Part shown: positions 37,407 through 45,186 of the stretch, piece after piece | How positions within the stretch are numbered: the first letter of the stretch is position 1 | How the letters are laid out: every line of letters begins with the position of its first letter | Assembly: GCF_001679785.1 (NCBI RefSeq) | Contig: NZ_CP016286.1 | Span: 1,426,001-1,490,000, forward strand | Reading direction: 5' to 3' | Origin: Rhizobium leguminosarum | Lineage (GTDB): Bacteria; Pseudomonadota; Alphaproteobacteria; Rhizobiales; Rhizobiaceae | Length of the DNA: 64,000 nucleotides | Position numbers and translations under genes: made by a program | Notes under the pieces: generated by a model | What the model saw: only the letters and a program-made list of their open reading frames with translations | What the model was told of the DNA's origin: nothing | The model's database searches: none

Positions 37407-37961
37407 ATGAAACAGACCGCTTACGTGAAGAAGGTTGGACTGCTCTCCATCGTGGGAGCAGTCCTGATGGCGGGGGTTCCGTCGCCAGCCGCGGAGGACC
37501 TCGTCTCCCGTCGACAGGCGGAGATGAAGGCCATGGCCGCCGCGGCGAAGACGATCTCCAGCATGTTCAAGGATCCGGCGGCCTACAACGCCAGCGAGTT
37601 CAAATGGGCGGCCGACACCATCCGTGACAGGTCCGGGAGCGTTCTGTCCGCACATTTCGCGTCCGAGGCCGACAGCCGTCAATCGAAGGCCGGGCCGAAC
37701 ATCCTTAAGGAGCGCGACCGGTTCGACCGCATCGCCAACGATCTGCGCGACTACGCCGTCGCGCTGGACGCCGCCGCGCAGAACAACCCCGGGTCGATGA
37801 CCGCCAGCATGCGCATGAAGCCCGGAGAGACCATGGGCGGCGGCCCGCTCGGCACCCATGTTCGCGACGAGCAGGAACTGCTGGCAATGCCGGCGGAACA
37901 CGCGTTCCACCTCATGCTCCAGACCTGTACGACCTGCCACGCCAAGTTCAGGATGGAATAA
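37407..37961 (+). CDS. Cytochrome c'-family protein
   Basis: A 184-aa exported protein with a signal ending SPAA-EDL. A single C-terminal haem site CTTCHAKFR, and helical segments typical of cytochrome c' (RQAEMKAMAAAAKTISSMF, EFKWAADTIRDRSG). The function is uncertain: NO or redox handling. It is the last rightward gene of the copper island, after a gap with twin palindromes, so its transcription may be separate. Its presence in a copper island is unusual. Confidence 0.88.
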   Translation: MKQTAYVKKVGLLSIVGAVLMAGVPSPAAEDLVSRRQAEMKAMAAAAKTISSMFKDPAAYNASEFKWAADTIRDRSGSVLSAHFASEADSRQSKAGPNILKERDRFDRIANDLRDYAVALDAAAQNNPGSMTASMRMKPGETMGGGPLGTHVRDEQELLAMPAEHAFHLMLQTCTTCHAKFRME

Positions 37962-38034
37962 GGGCGATCATGCGGGACCGGGAATTGCTCGCCTTGTTCA
38001 AGCGTCCGACTTTTCAAGCACGACCTAATTCGCT

Positions 38035-38715
38035 TCAAACAGCCATGTTCGACGCTGCCGACATCACTTCCCGAGGGGCCGGACCGCCGAACATATGGCG
38101 GCCATCCCCTTCGACTTCCGTGAAACACCAGCGCACGACGCCATCCCGATCGAGCAGGAATTCGCCGACGAGCTGGCCGTGGCCGGTGGCGATCATCTGC
38201 TTGTCATCCTCGGTGATTTCATAGCCGTCCGCCCTGTCGAGGAATTCCGACGCCGCCATCGGGTCCATAGGCGCTGGAAGCTCGCCCGGCATGTCGATGC
38301 GCATCGACATCACCGTGTTCATGCTGACTTTGCGCGGCCACTCATTCTCATCTTCGGTGAACTGCAGATTCGGCAAGCCGAAGGCCCTGTGCGAAACCCG
38401 TTCCGGGTCCGAGGCCGCCAGCAGATTGGGAAGCGGATGGTAGCGGAAATAGAGGCGGGCGCGGTCGATCGGCGTGTTGACGACGGTCAGGCTGTCGATG
38501 CCCTTCTCCTGCAATGCGCCGGTGAGTTCGGCCATGGCGGCGATCTGCCGGCGACAGAAGGGGCAATGCAATCCGCGGAACAACCCGACGAGCACCGGCT
38601 TCTGGCCGCGAAAATCGTCGATGGCGACCTTGCCCTGGCGAGTGATCGCATCCAGCACCACGTTCGGCGCGCGATCTCCGGGCTGCAATGGTCTTGCGGC
38701 GTGGTTCTCCTGCAT
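38035..38715 (-). CDS. Peroxiredoxin-like AhpC/TSA protein
   Basis: A 226-aa thioredoxin-fold protein. The active site is LFRGLHCPFCRRQIAAMAEL with a CxxC pair, an arrangement of bacterial redoxin/AhpC-like proteins. No signal peptide. The C-terminal ~55 codons are duplicated as a decayed fragment at 30177-30347. The gene lies just beyond the right edge of the copper island. Function inferred: peroxide reduction or thiol-disulphide exchange. Confidence 0.85.
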   Translation of the reverse strand: MQENHAARPLQPGDRAPNVVLDAITRQGKVAIDDFRGQKPVLVGLFRGLHCPFCRRQIAAMAELTGALQEKGIDSLTVVNTPIDRARLYFRYHPLPNLLAASDPERVSHRAFGLPNLQFTEDENEWPRKVSMNTVMSMRIDMPGELPAPMDPMAASEFLDRADGYEITEDDKQMIATGHGQLVGEFLLDRDGVVRWCFTEVEGDGRHMFGGPAPREVMSAASNMAV

Positions 38716-38789
38716 GTTTCGTTCCTCCCTTTATCTTCTTGAATCGATTTGCCTAATCGATCTCCGGCGATCACTGCAACGAGGACAGG

Positions 38790-41700
38790 TCAGTCGAGAA
38801 ACGGCAGGACGACGAGCGTGCCTGGATCGAGGTTGTGGCGGATGCAGACATCCTGTGCCAGCGTGAAATACCGTTCCGCCTCGTCCATGTCGTCATGCTC
38901 AAGGCTGAGTGTCGCCAAGCCATCATAGCACGGAAACAGCAGTTGCGGTTCATCAATTTCCTTCGCAACCTCAAGGGCTTCTTCGTAATACTTACGAGCT
39001 AGCTTCGGTTGCCCGTGGCACTGATGAATCTGGCCCAGCACGATCAGCGGCACGGAAAGATGGTCGCGCTGATCGAGCGCCCGGTCGATTTCGACGGCCT
39101 TCTCCGCCGCTGGTACACCCTCGGCGGCGCAGCGATCGGTGAAGGTACAGCATGCGACTGCGAGGTTGGCGAGAAGGCGCGCCTGGAAGCCGAGATCGCC
39201 TATACGGGTCGCAACCTCCAGACCGCGCCGGCAGATTCTGATGGCGTTGGCAGGATCGACAATCGTGTAGAGAACGCCGAGATTGGAATAGGCACGACAG
39301 GCAGCACTTTGCAGATCGGCCTTCTCGGCAACCGAGAGGCTGCGCTCCACTTCCTGTACGGCCTCGCGGCGACGCCCGAGCCGCGCAAAGGCCGCACCCT
39401 TGGTATTCAGCGCCTCCGCCATCGCCCGCGCCGTCTCCCGTCCGGCCTCGGTCGTCCCGTCGATCGGCAGTGTTTGCAGGCATTGCAGCGCCTGCGTCGC
39501 CCACTCTGCGGCAGCGGCCTGATCCCCCATGCGGAAGGCCAGATGGCCGCGCTCCTGCAGGACATGTGCACGTTCGACCGGCGCATCGATCGTTGCGATC
39601 ATCGCTTCGGCTTCGGCCAAATATGTCTCCGCTTGATCGCGGCGTCCTGCATCAAGATGCAAACGGCCGATCTTGCGCAATATCCTCGCCGCAGCAATAG
39701 GGTCGTCTTTGGTGCTGTGGATCGCCAGCGCTCGCTGATAATGGTTCAAGGCGGCGTCGCGCAGGCCCGCTGGACCGCAGAGATCGGCAAGACGCTCCAG
39801 AAGCGCCTGTTGCTCCGGTGTCACCTCCGCCTCGTTTGCGAAGGCCGCAAGGGCCTGACGGTAGAGGCGCATTGCATCGTCATTGGCATAGGCCTTTCGC
39901 GCCAGATCGCCCGCCGCCATCAGATAGGTGGCGCCCTTGGCCTTTTCGGTGGTCAGGCTGAAGTGATGGCCGAGCTGCGCCAGATGCTCAGGCCGGTCGG
40001 GCGCTGCACCATATTGACGTTCCAGAACCTGACCGATCCGTTGATGAAGCTCCATGCGCCGTTGAAGCAGGAGATTGTGATAGATGACGTCATGCATCAG
40101 CGTCTGGCTGAAGCGATAGCCCGGCGACCCGCCGGCATCCGGCCCACGCAATTCCTCGATGATATTGGCATCGCAGAGATGATCCAATGCGGCATCGATG
40201 GCGGCTGGGTCGGTGGCGATGGTGCGGAGCAGGGCGGTATCGAATTTCGGGCCGACCACCGCAGCCTCTTGCGCCAGCCGTCTGATCTCCTGTGGCAGAC
40301 GATCGACGCGGGCAAGCAACAGGGCTTGCAGGTTCACCGGTATATCAACATCCGTGTCTTCCGCTGCGACATGCCAGTGCTGGCCGTCATTGTGCAACGT
40401 GCCCATATCGATCAGCACCCGAAGGATTTCTTCGATGAAAAGCGGATTGCCGCCGGCGCGGTCGAGGATGCGCTTGCGCATCGTCACCGGCAACTTGGCG
40501 TGATCCACGCCAAAAAACGCAGCAAGCAGCTTCTGCCCGTCGGCCGCAAAGAGGGGGGCAAGACGCTGCACGGTGACGCTGACACGATTGGAGTCCAGTG
40601 GGTCGGTCTGCGATGTCGGCCGGTAGATCGCCAGCAGCATCAACCGGCTGCGCTCCAGCCGGTCCATCATGAAGCGAAGCACTTCCAGCGAGGCGGCGTC
40701 CGCCCAGTGCAGATCCTCGATGACAAGCAGCAGGGGACCTTGCGCCAGCCGCCGCTCGAAGACGGTGCGGACGGCATAGAAGATCTGCCGCCGCAGCTGC
40801 TCCGGCTCGATGTACCGCAACGCGCCATCGGGATCGCCGAGGCCGAGGACATGCAGAAAGAGCGGCAAAAGTCCTTCGACCTCTTCCTGCGTCAGATCGA
40901 GCGCACGGAAGCCCGTTGCCAGCAATTGCCGCGCCCTGTCGAGATCGTCCCGCTCGCCAATGCCGTAGGCGCTGCGCACGACCGCGCCGAGCGTGCCATA
41001 GGATTGTTCGCCGAGGGGAGAGCAGGTCGCTTTGCGGATGGCCAGGCCCTGGAAACGGGCGGCATTGCTGGCTATCGCGACGAATTCGTTGACCAGCCGC
41101 GACTTGCCGATGCCCGCTTCGCCGATCAGGCGGACAAGCTGAGCCGCACCGCCGCAGGCAAGATCGAGGCATGTCAGCAACCGCGACAGCTCCGTATCCC
41201 GTCCGATCATGGGCGCCTGAAGGCCGAAACTCTCGAGCCCGCGCGCCGTATGCGGAGCCTCCAACAGACCTGTCAGGCGATGGACCAGAACGTTTCCGCT
41301 TTTGCCGCGCAACGCCTGCGCGCCGAGACTGTCGAAGGCAAAGGCATGGCGGGTGAGGCGATAGGTCAGCGGCCCGACAAGGATATCGTTTTCACCGGCC
41401 ATGGATTGCAGGCGCTGGGCGGTGTTCACCGTGTCGCCGGTCACTGAATAGGATTTTGCGCTGACCGCGCCGAAGCCGCCAGTGACGACAGGGCCGCTAT
41501 TGATGCCGATATGCAGACGCAGCGGCACGCCGGCGCGGGAGTGCCAGCGCTCGCCGACCTGCGTCGCCCGACCGATCATATCGAGTGCGGCACCAAGCGC
41601 CCGGACGGGATCGTCCTCATGAGCGACCGGCGCACCGAATAGCGCGAGCAGCGCATCGCCGACGAACTTGTCGACGAAGCCGCCATAGGCTTCGACTGCC

Positions 41701-42044
41701 TGGGTCATCTCTTCGAACAATTCGTTCTGCAGCACACGCATGACTTCAGGGTCGATCTGCTCGCTCAGAGTCGTGAAGCCGCAGAGATCGGCAAAGAGCA
41801 CGGTCACCGGCCGCCGGTCGGCATCGCCCTCCGGCTTGGACGGTACAGTCTCGATCTTCGGCTTCGATGCGGGTTGCGCTGTACTGGGTATCGACGCACC
41901 ACATTGGGGGCAGAAGGCAAAATCGGGCTGACAGGGATAGCCGCAGGCAGCGCACGAGATCGGTTGCCTTGCGCCGCATCGCGGACAGAAAGCAAAACCG
42001 CTCTGAATATCGAACCCGCAGCCGCTGCACTCCATCGGACGCAT
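38790..42044 (-). CDS. Class III adenylyl/guanylyl cyclase with AAA and TPR domains
   Basis: A 1084-aa soluble signalling protein. Residues 5-50 have two zinc ribbons (CSGC...CPRC, CAAC...CPQC). The cyclase homology domain (about 77-250) holds VLFADLCGFTTLSE and KFVGDALLALFG (metal Asp residues) and GDTVNTAQRLQ. A P-loop AAA domain (GEAGIGKSRL, about 305-315; Walker B LLVIEDLHWAD) follows. The C-terminal third is TPR repeats. The order matches a known multidomain class (LuxR/MalT-like STAND cyclases). Effector unknown. Confidence 0.92.
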   Translation of the reverse strand: MRPMECSGCGFDIQSGFAFCPRCGARQPISCAACGYPCQPDFAFCPQCGASIPSTAQPASKPKIETVPSKPEGDADRRPVTVLFADLCGFTTLSEQIDPEVMRVLQNELFEEMTQAVEAYGGFVDKFVGDALLALFGAPVAHEDDPVRALGAALDMIGRATQVGERWHSRAGVPLRLHIGINSGPVVTGGFGAVSAKSYSVTGDTVNTAQRLQSMAGENDILVGPLTYRLTRHAFAFDSLGAQALRGKSGNVLVHRLTGLLEAPHTARGLESFGLQAPMIGRDTELSRLLTCLDLACGGAAQLVRLIGEAGIGKSRLVNEFVAIASNAARFQGLAIRKATCSPLGEQSYGTLGAVVRSAYGIGERDDLDRARQLLATGFRALDLTQEEVEGLLPLFLHVLGLGDPDGALRYIEPEQLRRQIFYAVRTVFERRLAQGPLLLVIEDLHWADAASLEVLRFMMDRLERSRLMLLAIYRPTSQTDPLDSNRVSVTVQRLAPLFAADGQKLLAAFFGVDHAKLPVTMRKRILDRAGGNPLFIEEILRVLIDMGTLHNDGQHWHVAAEDTDVDIPVNLQALLLARVDRLPQEIRRLAQEAAVVGPKFDTALLRTIATDPAAIDAALDHLCDANIIEELRGPDAGGSPGYRFSQTLMHDVIYHNLLLQRRMELHQRIGQVLERQYGAAPDRPEHLAQLGHHFSLTTEKAKGATYLMAAGDLARKAYANDDAMRLYRQALAAFANEAEVTPEQQALLERLADLCGPAGLRDAALNHYQRALAIHSTKDDPIAAARILRKIGRLHLDAGRRDQAETYLAEAEAMIATIDAPVERAHVLQERGHLAFRMGDQAAAAEWATQALQCLQTLPIDGTTEAGRETARAMAEALNTKGAAFARLGRRREAVQEVERSLSVAEKADLQSAACRAYSNLGVLYTIVDPANAIRICRRGLEVATRIGDLGFQARLLANLAVACCTFTDRCAAEGVPAAEKAVEIDRALDQRDHLSVPLIVLGQIHQCHGQPKLARKYYEEALEVAKEIDEPQLLFPCYDGLATLSLEHDDMDEAERYFTLAQDVCIRHNLDPGTLVVLPFLD

Positions 42045-42301
42045 CTCACGAAACCCCGATGTACGGCTATTTCAGCCGCAACCAGCAGGCCTCAGAATAG
42101 GAAACAAGCATGAACCTGCTGCCCCAGGCCCGCAAGCACTAAACAAACGGCGAACCACGATGATGATCCTGTTCGGAACATCTTTAAGCCACCCGAGTTG
42201 CCGAGCGAGGTTCGAGATGTCACGATTGAATTCTTTGTGATGAATATTGACAATATATGCTACGCTGCACCACGATAGAGGAAGAACGAAAGGGTAGGCC
42301 C

Positions 42302-42553
42302 ATGGCATCGGGCAGCATTCATGTGAAGGTCAGCGGCGTGCTGCAAGATCACATTCAGCAGCAGATCGGTGACGACGGCCTCTATGAGAATGCGAGCGAG
42401 TACATTCGCGCCCTAATCCGACGCGATTTGCAAACGCGCGACGAGGCATGGGATGGCCTGCAAAAGGAGCTTGCACCCGCAATGCGTGCCGACGACAGCG
42501 AGTTTGTCGTTGTTTCCGCTGAAGACGTTATCCGCCGCAACAAGCGCCGCTGA
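42302..42553 (+). CDS. ParD-like antitoxin
   Basis: An 83-aa protein with an N-terminal ribbon-helix-helix type region: IHVKVSGVLQDHIQQQIGDD then YENASEYIRALIRRDLQ, followed by a charged toxin-binding tail ending RRNKRR. The ATG at 42302 lies in a region with GAAAGGG. Two bases before the toxin gene, so operonic. Confidence 0.85.
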   Translation: MASGSIHVKVSGVLQDHIQQQIGDDGLYENASEYIRALIRRDLQTRDEAWDGLQKELAPAMRADDSEFVVVSAEDVIRRNKRR

Positions 42554-42555
42554 GC

Positions 42556-42906
42556 ATGGTAGCCTATCGGTTTTATCCACGCGCTGACGCCGCGCAGGAC
42601 AAGATTTGGCGTGACACTTTCGAAGCGTGGGGAGAAAAACAGGCAGATGCGTACATTCTCGGGCTACATGTTTATTTGCAGCGTTTATGCGAGGATCGCC
42701 TGATCTGGCGACAGCTTCCGCAACGGTTGGCAGTTCCCGCTGACATCAGGCGTCGGGCCTATTTCAGCCGCTATGAGCATCACTACCTATTCTTTCGTGA
42801 GCTTGAGAACGGTGATCTTGGCGTCATCAGCATTCTTCACGAACGGATGGATTTACCGGTGCGGCTTAAAGAGGACTTGGCCGCTCTTTCAAACAAAGAG
42901 TCGTGA
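42556..42906 (+). CDS. RelE/ParE-family toxin
   Basis: A 116-aa protein with the RelE/ParE fold: YRFYPRADAAQDKIWRDTFE, VYLQRLCEDRLIWRQLPQRL, RAYFSRYEHHYLFFRELENG and IISILHERMD-type C-terminus. It is encoded 2 bases after the antitoxin gene. ParE toxins block gyrase; RelE cleaves mRNA; which applies here is not decidable. A perfect hairpin follows at 42967. Confidence 0.85.
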   Translation: MVAYRFYPRADAAQDKIWRDTFEAWGEKQADAYILGLHVYLQRLCEDRLIWRQLPQRLAVPADIRRRAYFSRYEHHYLFFRELENGDLGVISILHERMDLPVRLKEDLAALSNKES

Positions 42907-42966
42907 CACAGCATCTTTGATCAGAAGCGGGCTGAAGAAAATCGATCTCATAGAACGGCATAAATA

Positions 42967-42994
42967 CATGATCGAGACGCCAGTCTCGATCATG
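42967..42994. repeat. Perfect 12-bp inverted repeat
   Basis: CATGATCGAGAC (42967-42978), spacer GCCA, GTCTCGATCATG (42983-42994). It lies between the convergent toxin gene and acetolactate synthase gene, so a bidirectional terminator or an operator; T-runs are poor on both strands. Confidence 0.6.
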
Positions 42995-43073
42995 AGGTCT
43001 TCGGCTAGGATAGACGATGACTGCGGGCTGCACGATCGCACGGCTTGCTTTTGGGGTGTTCGATCATCAGCCG

Positions 43074-44780
43074 TTACTGCCGATGGGTATCGGTCAGCCT
43101 TGCAACCCGGCAGTGGAGGAGCACCGGCCAGTCCACGTCGATCATCTCCTCGATCCTGGCGTCGAGGTCGGCCGGGCTCTCGCAACGAAGGCCGATGGCG
43201 CCGTAGGCTTCTGCAAGCTTGGCGAAATCGGGGAGCGAAGCCGAATAAGAGCGAAATCGACCACTGCCCTCCGGCACTTGATCCAATTCTCGCGCCATGC
43301 CCGGATGCTCATCGCTCAAGACGAAGATCTTGATCGGCGCTTGATGCTGTATCGCCGTCGACAGCTCCTTCATCGTCGTTTGCACAGACGCGTCGCCGGC
43401 AATGTCGATGACAAGGCGGCCGGGATTTGCGAGCTGCGCCCCCAGCGCGGCAGGAAGGCCGAAACCCATAGTCCCCAATCCCCCTGAGCTAATCCAGCGA
43501 TTGGGTTTGTCGAAACCGAAGAACTGCGCCACCCACATCTGCTGACCGATCTCCGTGGCGATGATGGGGTCGTGCGGCTTTGTCAGCGCATGCAGGCGCT
43601 CCAGCGCATGTTGCGGCATGATTGCATGGTCCAGCCGCTCGTAGGAAAACGAATCGTAGGCTCGCCAATGGTCGATCTGCGTCCACCACGCCCGCAACCG
43701 CTTCTGGTCGGGCATAGTGCAGAGCGACCGCCAAGCATGGATCATATCCGCCAGCACATGCGCCGCGTCGGCTTGAATGCCGATATCGACGGGAACGCGT
43801 TTGTTGATCGACGAGGCATCGATATCGATCTGGATTTTCTTCGAGTGAGGCGAAAACTCATGGACGCGAGAGATCGCAAGATCGTCAAACCGCGCGCCGA
43901 TGGCGACCATCAGATCGCAGTCGCCAATTGCCATGTTGGCTTCATGCGATCCGTCCTGTCCGGCGACGCGCAGCCAGTTCCGCCCGCTGGCGGGATAGGC
44001 TCCAAGCCCCATAATGGTGGACGTTACGGGAAAGCCGGTGAGGTCGACGAACTCACGCAACAATCTCGACGCGTCCGGTCCCGAATTGATGATGCCGCCG
44101 CCGGCATAGATGATGGGGCGCCGGGCTTCGGCCATCAATGCGACCGCCGCTCGGATCGCGTTCCGATCGCCTTGCATTGCCGGCTGGTAGCTCGGCAGCG
44201 GAGCTACCTGGTCAGGTGCAACGTAGGTCCCGCTGGCGAAGAGCACGTCCTTCGGCATGTCGACGAGAACAGGGCCGGGTCGGCCGGCCGTCGCGATCCG
44301 GAAAGCCAGATGGATCGTCTTGGCCAGGTCGTCGACGTGTTTGACGAGGAAATTGTGCTTTGTGCAGGGGCGAGTGATGCCGACCGTATCGCATTCCTGA
44401 AAAGCATCCGTGCCGATCAGACTTGTCGGCACCTGGCCGGCGAGGCAGACGAGTGGAACGGAGCTCATAAGAGCATCCTGCAGCGCCGTAACCGCATTTG
44501 TAACGCCTGGTCCCGATGTCACCAGCATGACGCCGGCTCTTCCTGTCGAGCGGGCATAGCCTTCGGCGGCGTGTCCGGCGCCTTGCTCATGGCGCACCAG
44601 GAAATGTTTGATGTCCTCCTGTTGGAAGATTTCGTCATAGATCGGCAGCACCGCTGCGCCGGGATAACCGAAAATGTGTTCGACGCCGTTGTCGCGCAGC
44701 GCTTGCAGAACGATCTCGCCGCCGTTCATGCGACGATCGGAGGGGTTGTTGAGGGAAGAGTTGGCTGTCTCGCCGGTCAT
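43074..44780 (-). CDS. Acetolactate synthase-like TPP enzyme (divergent paralogue)
   Basis: A 568-aa thiamine-diphosphate enzyme like IlvB/IlvI; the start at 44780 gives MTGETANSSLNNPSDRRMNG. The TPP-activating Glu is in VRHEQGAGHAAEG, and FGYPGAAVLPIYDEIFQQ, GTDAFQECDTVGITRPCTKH and GDASVQTTMKEL are present. The canonical NNxxxGMVRQWQ after the GDG motif is replaced by SDEHPGMARELDQ, so the conserved Trp and Asn are gone. The C-terminus ends about 30 residues early. No IlvH gene follows. Synthesises acetolactate or a related product; regulated by the attenuator upstream. Confidence 0.85.
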   Translation of the reverse strand: MTGETANSSLNNPSDRRMNGGEIVLQALRDNGVEHIFGYPGAAVLPIYDEIFQQEDIKHFLVRHEQGAGHAAEGYARSTGRAGVMLVTSGPGVTNAVTALQDALMSSVPLVCLAGQVPTSLIGTDAFQECDTVGITRPCTKHNFLVKHVDDLAKTIHLAFRIATAGRPGPVLVDMPKDVLFASGTYVAPDQVAPLPSYQPAMQGDRNAIRAAVALMAEARRPIIYAGGGIINSGPDASRLLREFVDLTGFPVTSTIMGLGAYPASGRNWLRVAGQDGSHEANMAIGDCDLMVAIGARFDDLAISRVHEFSPHSKKIQIDIDASSINKRVPVDIGIQADAAHVLADMIHAWRSLCTMPDQKRLRAWWTQIDHWRAYDSFSYERLDHAIMPQHALERLHALTKPHDPIIATEIGQQMWVAQFFGFDKPNRWISSGGLGTMGFGLPAALGAQLANPGRLVIDIAGDASVQTTMKELSTAIQHQAPIKIFVLSDEHPGMARELDQVPEGSGRFRSYSASLPDFAKLAEAYGAIGLRCESPADLDARIEEMIDVDWPVLLHCRVARLTDTHRQ

Positions 44781-44820
44781 ATCTGGGTTCCGTCGTGAGT
44801 GAGGTGATGGGTGCGACGGG

Positions 44821-44864
44821 GCATAAAAAAAGGCCCCGTCAGGGACCTGTTTTCGGCGCATGGG
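44821..44864 (-). terminator. Attenuator terminator upstream of acetolactate synthase gene
   Basis: On the minus strand, GGTCCC TGAC GGGGCC (44847-44832, one G-T pair) runs into TTTTTTT (44831-44825). An alternative hairpin pairs GCGCATGGG (44903-44895) with CCCATGCGC (44864-44856) in the same transcript. The two-hairpin layout after a leader peptide is a classic attenuator. Confidence 0.8.
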
Positions 44865-44881
44865 TGGCTATTGCCGGACGA

Positions 44882-44938
44882 TCAGACCGTCCTGCCCATG
44901 CGCGATATCACCACTACGAGAACCATTGCGATTTTCAT
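44882..44938 (-). CDS. Branched-chain leader peptide (attenuation)
   Basis: An 18-residue peptide, MKIAMVLVVVISRMGRTV, ending in TGA about 35 bases before a hairpin-T-run terminator and 100 bases before the acetolactate synthase start. Seven of its residues are Val, Leu or Ile, with the run VLVVVI. Ribosome stalling at those codons when the amino acids are scarce would favour read-through into the acetolactate synthase gene. It is too short for ordinary gene calling. Confidence 0.85.
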   Translation of the reverse strand: MKIAMVLVVVISRMGRTV

Positions 44939-45186
44939 GGCCGATAGAGCTAGCTCCAAATCTACACGTCGTCAACGTTGCCTCTGCGTAGATTGTATCT
45001 GTGGTTGAGAATATTTGAGATCGGTTGGGTAGCCAGTGACGAGGCAAGGGCAGGGGGCAACCCGTTCGCAACCTATCGACAAGGCAAACTCTGCCCGTAC
45101 GATCGCCACTAAGCGATTTCGACCGCGTCTTCCAGTGCGCCCCGATCAGGGTTTCTGAGCTAGCCGCCGGCGCGCGAACCCAAGTT

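Noticed and set aside
39009..41447. 812-aa plus frame antisense to the cyclase gene
   Set aside because: Long because of GC-rich codon use; the minus strand has clear cyclase and P-loop motifs.
43572..44798. 408-aa plus frame antisense to the acetolactate synthase gene
   Set aside because: Shadow frame; the minus strand carries TPP-enzyme motifs.
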